DNA of 64,000 bases, taken from Bacillus oleivorans (GTDB taxonomy: Bacteria > Bacillota > Bacilli > Bacillales > JC228). Location of the stretch: positions 62,001 through 126,000 of the forward strand of contig NZ_OAOP01000006.1 of NCBI RefSeq assembly GCF_900207585.1, in the 5' to 3' direction. Below the pieces are notes generated by a model. It made no database searches and had not been told where the DNA came from. It saw nothing but the letters and a program-made list of their open reading frames with translations. The translations under genes and the position numbers were made by a program. Positions 1 to 7,759 of the stretch are shown one piece after another (the stretch's first letter is position 1; every line of letters starts with the position of its first letter).

Positions 1-1
1 T

Positions 2-556
2 TTAAGAGTTAGTGCATCTGAAGATGACATTTATATGCATTTTGTAGGTAAAGACAGCATGCCTAAATTCAGTAATGCAATAAGATATAGTTTTAGAGTA
101 GGTATGACAGACCAAGGTGATAATTATCCACAGACAGCTGCAGTATATTTAAAATCTACAACTTATTCATCTGGATATGGCTTAGATGTCCAAGATGTTT
201 GGCCAAAACAAGAATCAAGTAACCTAACAGTGGATATCGCTTACTCATATTCACCTGTTACTATTGGTTGGGGAATCCAGGATACTCCTAGATGGTCTGT
301 AAATAGAAACTCTGCAACAAGTCATGTTTACCAGGTAATAGACTACTATAAGGACATGTACTGGAATGGGCAAAACGGTTCAACTGATAACAAAAAAGGT
401 ATAGATGCTGATTTTTACATTGCGATGATGGGTGGAACAACAAACTCATGCTACGGTTATAGTATTTATGCAAAAACTACAACAATGAACATTTATACTG
501 GCTATACTTTCACCCATCAAACAAGTTGGAAAAATAGTTGTATTAAAGTAAGCTAA
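2..556 (+). CDS. Hypothetical protein, 5' end outside the window
   Basis: The reading frame is open from base 2, eleven codons before the first visible ATG at 35, so the gene most likely starts upstream of the window. The visible part has 184 residues. It is rich in Tyr, Ser, Thr and Asn, has no long hydrophobic segment, and carries two cysteines near the C-terminus (visible residues 150 and 180) that could form a disulfide. This composition suggests a secreted or surface beta-rich protein, but I do not recognise the family. A strong terminator follows about 90 bp downstream, so it ends a transcript. Function unknown. Confidence 0.6.
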   Translation, partial: LRVSASEDDIYMHFVGKDSMPKFSNAIRYSFRVGMTDQGDNYPQTAAVYLKSTTYSSGYGLDVQDVWPKQESSNLTVDIAYSYSPVTIGWGIQDTPRWSVNRNSATSHVYQVIDYYKDMYWNGQNGSTDNKKGIDADFYIAMMGGTTNSCYGYSIYAKTTTMNIYTGYTFTHQTSWKNSCIKVS

Positions 557-645
557 ACTAGTAAATGTAAAAAATAGATTTTAAACCATAATAAAATTGT
601 AAATCTACGAAACTAATGTGCTACGATGCGTTGGGAGTGTAATAT

Positions 646-697
646 AAACTGTGTAAGTAAGGAATGCGTACGGTTTCTTACTTGCACAGTTTTTTTA
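646..697 (+). terminator. Rho-independent terminator after the first gene
   Basis: Two 16-base arms (646-661 and 677-692) pair with a single mismatch across a 15-base loop, and the second arm runs into seven T residues. It lies about 90 bp after the stop of the left-edge gene. Confidence 0.8.
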
Positions 698-882
698 TTT
701 GATAGAATAATAAGTATAAAGCTTGTCCCAGCGAGACATTTCTTCCACTATAGAAGATATCTATGGTTTCTCCGTGTCTCATGAAATGGTGTCTGATATT
801 ACCTTTGATTTTTTGTGATACTTTACATCGAACATACAGCTTATTTTTACAAACCTTATTGTTTGACTATAGAATTATGCAA

Positions 883-917
883 AAAAAGCCCCTCAATAAT
901 GAGAAGGGCTTTTTCTA
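883..917 (-). terminator. Terminator of the amidase gene
   Basis: A GC-rich hairpin (AAAGCCCCTC paired with GAGAAGGGCTTT, small loop) has A-runs on the left and T-runs on the right, so it can work in both directions. It sits about 60 bp beyond the 3' end of the minus-strand amidase gene. Confidence 0.75.
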
Positions 918-977
918 TGCTCTGAATTCGTACAAGTAATAATAAGATGTTCTGCAATTTTCACTTTATACAAACAT

Positions 978-1667
978 TTATTTCACACGAAGAACTTGTC
1001 CAACATAAATGGTGTAATTGTCATCAAGGTTGTTCCATTCTTTAATTTGCTCGATGGTGCTTCCATAAGTTCTGCTTAGCGAATACACAGTATCTCCTTC
1101 GACAACGGTGTGATATACATAGGTCGTTTTCTTTGGAATACTAAAGGATCTCGCTAATCCATTGACATGACCGCGTGCAATTTTTTCAATATAGGAAGAT
1201 TGCTTTAATTTATTGGCATCGGTTGAGTTATCAATGAATCCATTCTCTGTTAAAAGAGCAGGCATGTAGGATTCCCGTAACACATGGAAATTGGCTTGTT
1301 TTTTCCCTCTGTTATAAAAATCCACTTGTTTTAGGATTTCTTCATGAATTATATCCTGATAAGTAGTGGTCGGCACTCCTACATTCGGGTAAATATAACT
1401 CTCAAATCCGGTACCTCCGCCTGCATTAATATGAATCGAAAGATAATAATCAGCCCCCCATGAATTGGCGGCATCTGTTCTCTCTGTTAAACTGACAGTT
1501 TGATCCCCGGTACGGCTCATTAAAATTGAAATATTGTTGTATTCATCTATTAAAATATCCCTGACTCTCGTTGCAATTTGCAGGGTTAGGTTTTTCTCCT
1601 GAAGGCCATTTCCTACTGCACCTGGGTCAGAGCCGCCATGTCCCGGGTCAATAAAAACCTTTACCAT
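978..1667 (-). CDS. N-acetylmuramoyl-L-alanine amidase with C-terminal LysM domain
   Basis: Zinc amidase of the Amidase_3 (CwlC/CwlV/AmiC) family, which cuts the bond between MurNAc and L-Ala in peptidoglycan. The catalytic domain fills residues 1-175: the zinc ligands fit His10 (DPGHGG), Glu24 and His79 (SIHIN), and Glu141 in LLTENGF is the catalytic glutamate. A single LysM wall-binding domain occupies about residues 183-229 (EGDTVYSLSRTYG...IYVGQVLRVK). No signal peptide is visible. That matches CwlC-type enzymes, which act on the mother-cell wall during sporulation, so a role in lysis or spore release is an inference. The start is preceded by AGAGGTGAT. It is transcribed alone, with its own terminator. 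Confidence 0.92.
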   Translation of the reverse strand: MVKVFIDPGHGGSDPGAVGNGLQEKNLTLQIATRVRDILIDEYNNISILMSRTGDQTVSLTERTDAANSWGADYYLSIHINAGGGTGFESYIYPNVGVPTTTYQDIIHEEILKQVDFYNRGKKQANFHVLRESYMPALLTENGFIDNSTDANKLKQSSYIEKIARGHVNGLARSFSIPKKTTYVYHTVVEGDTVYSLSRTYGSTIEQIKEWNNLDDNYTIYVGQVLRVK

Positions 1668-1848
1668 TGAGTATCACCTCTGCTTTTTGCTATTATCTAT
1701 ATTCCATTTCTCAAAAATGGCTTGTACGAAAGCATGAAGGTTCTACTAAATTGGCTTCTGTTTTATAAAAAAAATATAAATGTCCTGCAATAAAAGCCTC
1801 TTTACCTATCAAAGACTTTTCATTTGCTTTTTAGGAGATTAATTCCGT

Positions 1849-1975
1849 CTATCAACGTATTTTTATTCTTTTTCAGCAAATTTCACTGCTAATGAACCAA
1901 TTCACAGAGATTATCATCAAATTTTTTTCAGTTATCAACGAATTGTACCGCTTATCAACAAATTCATGCCTTGAT
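1849..1975. repeat. Degenerate 20-21 bp repeat array (TATCAAC word)
   Basis: The 356 bp between the amidase and the dehydratase genes contain no convincing ORF. From 1849 the word TATCAAC/TATCATC and weaker relatives recur at 20-21 bp steps for about six units. The period is the same as in four other arrays in this window, but the core word differs. No transposase or promoter is apparent. Confidence 0.5.
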
Positions 1976-2023
1976 TCTATCTAAATTTAAAAAAGTGAAC
2001 CCCTCCCCGGAGTCCACCTGCAC

Positions 2024-2323
2024 CTAATTCTTATTCACTTTTTTATATAGTTCATCATACTTCTTTGCTAATTCAAAATCTAAGTCTGTTAAGCCTTTTG
2101 CGCGCCAAGAGGTAATTTTCACTGTGATTAATTTGTAGTCAATCGAGATGAAGGGATGATGGTTGGCTTCTTCTGATAAGTTCGCAACCAACTGCACAAA
2201 TTCTACTCCATTCAAATACTCTTTAAAACGATACTTTCTTTCAATCCACTTGTCATCGGACAGCTTCCAGTTTGGATTCTCTGAAAGTCTTGCTTCAATT
2301 GCAGATTGATTTAATCTTTCCAT
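2024..2323 (-). CDS. 4a-hydroxytetrahydrobiopterin dehydratase (pterin-4a-carbinolamine dehydratase)
   Basis: Dehydrates 4a-hydroxytetrahydropterin, normally as the recycling partner of pterin-dependent aromatic amino acid hydroxylases. The protein is 99 residues, the usual family size. The signature is clear: EANHHP (His55, His56), Tyr63, then Trp73 where many members have His, and GLTDLD near residue 80. I chose the ATG at 2323 because GAGGGGGGAAGG lies just upstream. A longer in-frame start adds 15 unlikely residues and contains that ribosome binding site. No pterin-dependent hydroxylase gene is nearby, so its partner is unknown. Confidence 0.9.
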   Translation of the reverse strand: MERLNQSAIEARLSENPNWKLSDDKWIERKYRFKEYLNGVEFVQLVANLSEEANHHPFISIDYKLITVKITSWRAKGLTDLDFELAKKYDELYKKVNKN

Positions 2324-2412
2324 ATACCTTCCCCCCTCTAATTGGCCGTCTCCTCTTAAGTTTACCACTTTTTCTCAGCAAATTATTGAAAAATAAAAAA
2401 GGACAACTCAAA

Positions 2413-3882
2413 TTATTGAATCGCCCTCTGGATTTTTTCTTGAAGATATAAAACCGTTTCTTTGTCTGATTGAGTAGGCAGTGCGAATGGCTGCTTGTAG
2501 CTTTCAGGGCCTTTGCCTGTGATGACGATCCAGTCATCTTTTTTTCCCATTTTAATCGCTGTTTTTATCGCAATCGTTCGGTCTGGTATCACTAAATCTT
2601 TCTTTTCAGCGTAATCATGATGGAGTGTATGCAGGCTTGCCACCATTTCATCTGAAGCTTCCGAATCCAAATCATCCATCGTCAAGATTGAAACATCGCT
2701 CATTTCCGACGAGACTTTAACCATTTCCGCACGCTTTGTTTGATCCCGTCCGCCACGGAAACCGAAGATATGGAAAATTCTCATAGCCCCGCATTGTTTC
2801 GCAGTTTGAAGAGCATGGAAAATAGCGTCTGCTGTATGGGCGTAATCGATGACCATGGTTGGTCCATCTTCGTCCCGATAGATTTCAAATCTCCCAGGAA
2901 CCCCTGAAAAATGTTCTAGTACCGGGAGAATTTCTTGTTTTCTGATAGACATTCTTCTAGTAACCGCATAAGCAATTGCGGCATTATACAAATTATGATG
3001 TCCAGGCAACGGAATTGCTAAATTTACACGTACCCCGTTTTCATACATGGATATGGAAGGGTTAGGAGCTGATTGAAAGTCAGTGATTTGTAAATCGGAG
3101 TGACTGGCAGTTCCAATTACATATGTGTTTACTCTCTTCTCATGAAGGTTTTTAATTAACCGCTCTCCCCATTCATTATCTCCATTTATTATAGCCAGAC
3201 CGGTAGACTTTAGTTTATCGAAAAGCATTGCTTTCGCATGAAAATATCCTTCCATTGTTTGATGAAAATCGAGATGCTCATGATAAAGGTTAGTGAAAAT
3301 GCAATAATCAAATTCAATGCCTTCCAGCCGGTATTGTGCCAGACCATGGGATGAAACTTCTAAAATAACAGCCTGATCCTCACTTTTGGCCAATAATGCA
3401 TTTAATTCAACATTTCCCGGAGTGGTATTGCGGGACTCAATCGTTTCACCATTAATCATATATTGAATCGTCCCGATCACAGAGCAGGAAACTCCGTTTT
3501 CTTCTAAAATTTGTCTCAGCATATAGCTGATGGTCGTTTTTCCATTCGTTCCGGTAACCCCAATCATAATTTTTTGGCTGCTCGGGTCTTTGTAAAATTG
3601 CTTGGCAACAGCCCCTAAAATTCTACGGCTATTACTTACTTGGATATAGGGAACGGCTAAGTAAACCATTGGTTTTTCTCCAATGACAGCCCTAGCTCCC
3701 TTCCGGATAGCTTCTTCGATATATTCGTGTCCATCTGAGCTGTACCCTTTGACCGCAACAAATAGGTAGCCTTCTTTTGTATCTTTTGAATTATCGGTTA
3801 TACCCGTTATCTTTATATCATCGATGTTAGGTGAAGCAATAACATCTGCTATTGAATCTGCTATAAGGTTTTGAAGTAACAT
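2413..3882 (-). CDS. MurE-like Mur ligase paralogue with altered specificity motif
   Basis: ATP-dependent Mur ligase closest in build to UDP-MurNAc-tripeptide synthetase. It has an N-terminal UDP-substrate domain (1-100), a central ATPase with P-loop GVTGTNGKTT (108-117) and the segment TNLYHEHLD (198-206), a carbamylated-lysine candidate Lys217 (FHAK), and a C-terminal domain from about 330. Total length is 489, close to the B. subtilis MurE. Two hallmarks of meso-diaminopimelate enzymes differ: DNPR is replaced by DDLD (403-406), and the GKGHE motif reads GKGPE (457-460). It is also far from any cell-division/wall cluster. I infer a paralogue with a different amino-acid substrate, not the housekeeping MurE. 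The start has AAGGAG upstream. Confidence 0.8.
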   Translation of the reverse strand: MLLQNLIADSIADVIASPNIDDIKITGITDNSKDTKEGYLFVAVKGYSSDGHEYIEEAIRKGARAVIGEKPMVYLAVPYIQVSNSRRILGAVAKQFYKDPSSQKIMIGVTGTNGKTTISYMLRQILEENGVSCSVIGTIQYMINGETIESRNTTPGNVELNALLAKSEDQAVILEVSSHGLAQYRLEGIEFDYCIFTNLYHEHLDFHQTMEGYFHAKAMLFDKLKSTGLAIINGDNEWGERLIKNLHEKRVNTYVIGTASHSDLQITDFQSAPNPSISMYENGVRVNLAIPLPGHHNLYNAAIAYAVTRRMSIRKQEILPVLEHFSGVPGRFEIYRDEDGPTMVIDYAHTADAIFHALQTAKQCGAMRIFHIFGFRGGRDQTKRAEMVKVSSEMSDVSILTMDDLDSEASDEMVASLHTLHHDYAEKKDLVIPDRTIAIKTAIKMGKKDDWIVITGKGPESYKQPFALPTQSDKETVLYLQEKIQRAIQ

Positions 3883-4093
3883 ACATTTTTACTCCTTACT
3901 CTCATCTCAGCTGGTCACCTCTATCATAGAGTAAAAATATGAGTGAATGGTCAAATTAAAAATCTTGTAACCAAACATTAATAATATTATCTTTATCTTC
4001 CCGTTTTATATTCTCAACAAACTAATACAGAAACTAGCGCTAAATTAAGTGAGAACTGTTAGAATCACCTTATTTTTATAACAATTGTTACAG

Positions 4094-4132
4094 ACAAAAA
4101 GAGCATCTTTTAAATCAAGAAAGATACTCTTA
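4094..4132 (-). terminator. Terminator of the flavin oxidoreductase gene
   Basis: A hairpin with arms AAGAGCATCTTT and AAAGATACTCTT around an eight-base loop is followed on the minus strand by a run of five T. It lies immediately downstream of the oxidoreductase stop codon. Confidence 0.7.
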
Positions 4133-4139
4133 TAAAAGA

Positions 4140-5264
4140 TTAATCTTCTACCGGAAACCATCCCGGCACCCCCGTAATCATATTCCAAAGAGGATCCGGA
4201 ATGACTAACTGTTTTTGATCAGCTAATGACAAGGTGATTCGAATTTCATCTTGTTTGCCGTTAGCGATTTTTTCTACCCATTTTGGTTCCATAATTAACT
4301 CACGTCCTATGGCCAGTAATGGTACTTTTGTTTTTAATGCCTTAATTACATCATCTGGTGAATAAAGATTTCCAACCCCAATCACAGGCACTCGGTCCCC
4401 TACATGTTCTCGGATCATGATAACGCGTGAATGATCATCTGACTTATCCCTTATCGAGCCAGCCCAGAAATTTCTAACGGAAACATGGATATAATCAAGG
4501 TTCTGATCCGCTAAAGCATCTACGAATCGTAATGTGTCTTCCATTGTGATTCCCGGATTTTCCCTTTCTTCCGGTGAAATCCGGTATCCGACAATAAGTG
4601 GCTGTTTTGCATGTTCCTTAACAGCTTTTTGAATCGCATCTATTACCGCAAGCGGAAAAGCCATTCTTTTTTCAATCGTACCTCCCCACTTGTCATTTCT
4701 TCGATTAGAGTGAGGGGAAAAGAATTGTTGGATTAAGTACGTATTAGCCCCATGAATTTCGACCCCATCAAAGCCAGCTTCTATGGCTCTCCGGGTTGCT
4801 TCACTAAATGCTTGAATGGTTTTATTAATATCTGCTTCGGTCATCTCTCTTGGAGTCACGGCACCTTCCCGTTCAGCAGCAACGGCACTAGCACTAACAG
4901 GCTGTTTATCCGGTAATAAGTCTGGAATTGCCATTCTTCCTGCGTGGAAAATTTGTAAAATCGCTTTAGCTCCTTCGCCTTTAATAGCACTTGCCAGCTT
5001 CTTTAAACTAGGTATTAATTCATCTCGGTCGGCTCCGATAGCATTGGGAAATCCTTTTCCGTCAGGCAAAACATAAGCGCATGCAGTAATTACGGCAGCC
5101 ACTCCTCCAGAACGCACCCGGTAATATTCAATTTCTTCATCTGTCACACTGCCATCTTCATTCGACGACGAGTTCGTCATCGGTGCCATAAGGATACGAT
5201 TCTTCAGTACGAAACCTGAAGATAAAGGAAATGTTTGAAAGATTAGTTCATATTTTGGATCCAT
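4140..5264 (-). CDS. NADH:flavin oxidoreductase, old yellow enzyme family (YqiG-like)
   Basis: FMN-dependent ene-reductase type protein with a TIM-barrel fold, 374 residues, the size of B. subtilis YqiG. Family motifs are the N-terminal LKNRILMAPMT, the active-site HGANTYLIQQF (His171, Asn174, Tyr176) followed by SPHSNRRND, and the C-terminal phosphate-binding region VPVIGVGNLYS...AIGRELI. The usual role is reduction of activated C=C bonds or nitro compounds, but the physiological substrate cannot be read from sequence. It is a single gene with its own terminator. Confidence 0.88.
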   Translation of the reverse strand: MDPKYELIFQTFPLSSGFVLKNRILMAPMTNSSSNEDGSVTDEEIEYYRVRSGGVAAVITACAYVLPDGKGFPNAIGADRDELIPSLKKLASAIKGEGAKAILQIFHAGRMAIPDLLPDKQPVSASAVAAEREGAVTPREMTEADINKTIQAFSEATRRAIEAGFDGVEIHGANTYLIQQFFSPHSNRRNDKWGGTIEKRMAFPLAVIDAIQKAVKEHAKQPLIVGYRISPEERENPGITMEDTLRFVDALADQNLDYIHVSVRNFWAGSIRDKSDDHSRVIMIREHVGDRVPVIGVGNLYSPDDVIKALKTKVPLLAIGRELIMEPKWVEKIANGKQDEIRITLSLADQKQLVIPDPLWNMITGVPGWFPVED

Positions 5265-5384
5265 GTTCTATCTCCTTATACGAATAGATGTAATTGAAAC
5301 TTGATGATTTATTTCAAATAAATTCGCTACATATTAGTATAGGAATATAATCATGGTCTATCCTGTAGAGTTTTTCCCAGTCTG

Positions 5385-5765
5385 TTAAGGGCTAGTTGAA
5401 CGAAATAAAATAGCCTTAGATCTAGCAACAAGCAACTCTTTATCGTCATAAATCGAACACTCTGTATGTACTAAAGTTCTGCCCTGCTTTTCAATTCGCG
5501 CCTGTGCAACGAGGTATGATCCAGTAGCCGGTCTCAAAAAAGATACATTTAAATCAACCGTAAGAGCTTGCTGGACTCCAATTTCCTTGGCAGGTACCAG
5601 ATTGACCATTGCGACATCTGCCAAGGAAGAAATGATTCCCCCATGCACAACCCCGGCACTATTTATGTATAGGTCTTTAATGGGCATTCGGATATGCACA
5701 TTGTGCTCATCAATCTTCTTATATTGAAATCCTAAAAATTCATCAAATGGCTGTTTGATAAACAT
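5385..5765 (-). CDS. PaaI-family hotdog thioesterase
   Basis: Small acyl-CoA thioesterase of the hotdog fold, 126 residues from the chosen start. The signature GVVHGGIISSLADVA (residues 38-52), with the catalytic Asp50, is typical of the PaaI/YdiI type. The start at 5765 has AGAGGTG at good spacing; an upstream in-frame start would add 11 residues without support. It is probably monocistronic. The substrate is unknown. Confidence 0.85.
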   Translation of the reverse strand: MFIKQPFDEFLGFQYKKIDEHNVHIRMPIKDLYINSAGVVHGGIISSLADVAMVNLVPAKEIGVQQALTVDLNVSFLRPATGSYLVAQARIEKQGRTLVHTECSIYDDKELLVARSKAILFRSTSP

Positions 5766-6108
5766 ACTAACACCTCTTTCTCTATTACACCTATACAATC
5801 TTTTTAATAAAATTCCTGCACAAATTATGGCTACATTTATTCCTGTCTTGGTACTGTTAATTTTAGATGTTACATAGTAAGAAAAGCTTCATTTATCTAT
5901 TATTGAATATGCTTTCCTTAACTGCCATTATCGAGTTTTTAGCTTAAATGAACATAAAAACGGATACAAAAGAGAATCATATCACGGAGAGGAGTACTTA
6001 TCCATAAGTCGCGTTATGATCTATACTGCTTAAACTTTCTAGTATGGAACTGCCGCCGTTTAGCACCGTTTAGCATTAGAAGGATTATATAACTTAGGAG
6101 GATAGGTA
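5766..6108. other. Gene-free stretch, 343 bp
   Basis: I see no ORF with a ribosome binding site here. A segment near 5993-6010 (ACTTATCCATAAGTCG) resembles the two CCACAAGTCGAG repeats at 20.8 and 22.8 kb. The short direct repeat CCGTTTAGCA occurs twice at about 6056-6075. It must hold the promoter of the DUF3231 gene, but no clear -35/-10 pair stands out. Confidence 0.4.
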
Positions 6109-7101
6109 ATGAAGAAAAAAATGGTTACACTTGATGTATCGAATCTTTGGACCCCTTATATAAATAATACTATGGCAACATGTGTTAACAAACATGCTTT
6201 ACAAACAATTACGGATCCTGATATCCATCATATATTTGAAAAAGCTTTGCAGCTATCAGAGCATATTGTTCAAAATATTACAGATATCTTTAACGGCGAA
6301 AATTTTCCTATTCCGCAGGGCTTTACGGATGAAGATGTCCATTTAAATGCGCCACGATTATTTTCAGACGAATTTTGGCTATTTTATCTTCATGAAATGA
6401 CTATACATGGGTTAACGGCCTATTCTCTTGGAATTACCAGTTCCCATAGGCATGACGTACGCCAATTATATTTAGAAATATTTGACCGAGCTTCTGATTT
6501 GTATGATTCCACATTAGAAATGATGAGATCTAAAGGGCTTTTGGAACGCGCCCCTACAATCACGCTTCCGGAAAAAATTGAATTTGCGGAAAAACAAAGC
6601 TTTATAGCGGGTTGGTTCGGTAATCACCGTTCATTGAACGTTATTGAAATCAGCAGTCTTTATTTTAATTTGCATAAAAGCATCATGACAAGAGACTTAG
6701 CACTTGGCTTTAGCCAAACCGCGCAATCAAAAGAAATTCGATTCTTTATTCGACGAGTTTTTGAATTAGCCGATGAACATATTTCTATTTTCAGTTCTAT
6801 CCTGCATGATGACTTTATAAGTTCCTCTATATCCTGGGATACTCATATTACTGATTCCGAAATCGCACCTTTTTCTGATAAATTAATGATGTTTCATTGC
6901 AGTTTCTTAATTCAATCCGCGATGGCTTATTATGGTACCGCGCTGTCAGGTTCCATGCGACGTGATTTAGGGCTAAAATATTCGGCTGCCATCGCAAGAG
7001 ATGTAAAGCTGGCAGAAGACTGCGTCAATATCATGATTGCCAATGGATGGTTTGAGGAACCGCCGCATTCAGTTGATCGCAGAGAATTACATGAAAGATA
7101 A
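6109..7101 (+). CDS. DUF3231 family protein (first copy)
   Basis: A 330-residue protein of the DUF3231 family, which is common in spore-forming Bacillaceae and built from two related helical, ferritin-like halves (about 10-165 and 170-320). The half repeats show as FPIPQGF...SDEFWLFYLHEM and the later IAPFSDKLMM. No membrane segment or signal peptide is present. The C-terminal IMIANGWFEEPP matches the second DUF3231 protein in this window (31923-32933, IMIKNGWMEEPP), so the two are paralogues. TAGGAGGATAGGTA precedes the ATG. The molecular function is not known. Confidence 0.8.
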   Translation: MKKKMVTLDVSNLWTPYINNTMATCVNKHALQTITDPDIHHIFEKALQLSEHIVQNITDIFNGENFPIPQGFTDEDVHLNAPRLFSDEFWLFYLHEMTIHGLTAYSLGITSSHRHDVRQLYLEIFDRASDLYDSTLEMMRSKGLLERAPTITLPEKIEFAEKQSFIAGWFGNHRSLNVIEISSLYFNLHKSIMTRDLALGFSQTAQSKEIRFFIRRVFELADEHISIFSSILHDDFISSSISWDTHITDSEIAPFSDKLMMFHCSFLIQSAMAYYGTALSGSMRRDLGLKYSAAIARDVKLAEDCVNIMIANGWFEEPPHSVDRRELHER

Positions 7102-7221
7102 TGAAAGAAAATGTAGTAAGGATCAACACGCAGAAAACATACTGGTACAAGGGGATCAATCTCCCCTCTCGCGATAATTCATCCCTAATAAAGCAAAAAT
7201 AAGTTTTTATTATATTTATAA

Positions 7222-7256
7222 AAAAAAACCAAGAGATTCCTCTCTTGGTTTTTTTA
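7222..7256 (+). terminator. Terminator after the DUF3231 gene
   Basis: A hairpin AACCAAGAG / CTCTTGGTT is flanked by A8 and T7, so it may act on both strands. An almost identical hairpin lies at 9864-9897, after the beta-propeller gene. Confidence 0.8.
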
Positions 7257-7440
7257 ATTGATGACTGTCAGACATAAGTTTTCTTATTATAACTTTTGAA
7301 TTAGGACTATATTCTCTATTTACTTACAGACAAATTTAGGTCCTTGAGGTTTGTTAAGTCTTACTTTAACAATAAAAGGAAAGGTGGTAGTGATTAGTAG
7401 ATTTTACCGTCAGAAAATAATGAATAGAAAGGGTTCCTTG

Positions 7441-7734
7441 ATGAAGAAGCTATTTAAACAATTGTAGCCTTTGTTTTACTCCTTACATCCCGCTTATCCA
7501 ACTTCTCTGCATTTGGATCAAACGGCAAGAATTTTAGTGATCCTGGCAGTCACGGTTCGCCAATTTTACACCAGATGTCTTCACACAATAAATACCTGCC
7601 TTCATTCCATCGAGCTATAACTCAATATTTAGGGCTGTTTTCTAAAATTAGAAGTATCTCTCGAAACAGCCTCCTTAACTCCTATATGGGTCTATTGCTA
7701 AGTTCACAAGGTTCTACACATTCACTTACATAAA
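7441..7734 (+). pseudogene. Frameshifted remnant of a small secreted protein
   Basis: AAAGGG is followed by an ATG at 7441 and eight codons (MKKLFKQL) that end in TAG. Shifting to the frame that starts at 7458 gives a continuous reading to 7734 that begins with a typical signal-peptide core (TIVAFVLLLTS) and continues as SNFSAFGSNGKNFSDPGSHG. A single-base change could therefore have inactivated a small exported protein. The last third overlaps a repeat end at 7631-7673 and is probably not native coding. The TTTAAAC at the junction is in the wrong phase for programmed -1 slippage. Family unknown. Confidence 0.3.
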
Positions 7735-7759
7735 TGAATAGAAAGAAAGGTGGAGAAAA

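Noticed and set aside
7453-7459. TTTAAAC as a programmed -1 frameshift site
   Set aside because: The heptamer is in the wrong phase relative to the zero frame, no downstream structure is evident, and the downstream frame runs into repeat sequence.
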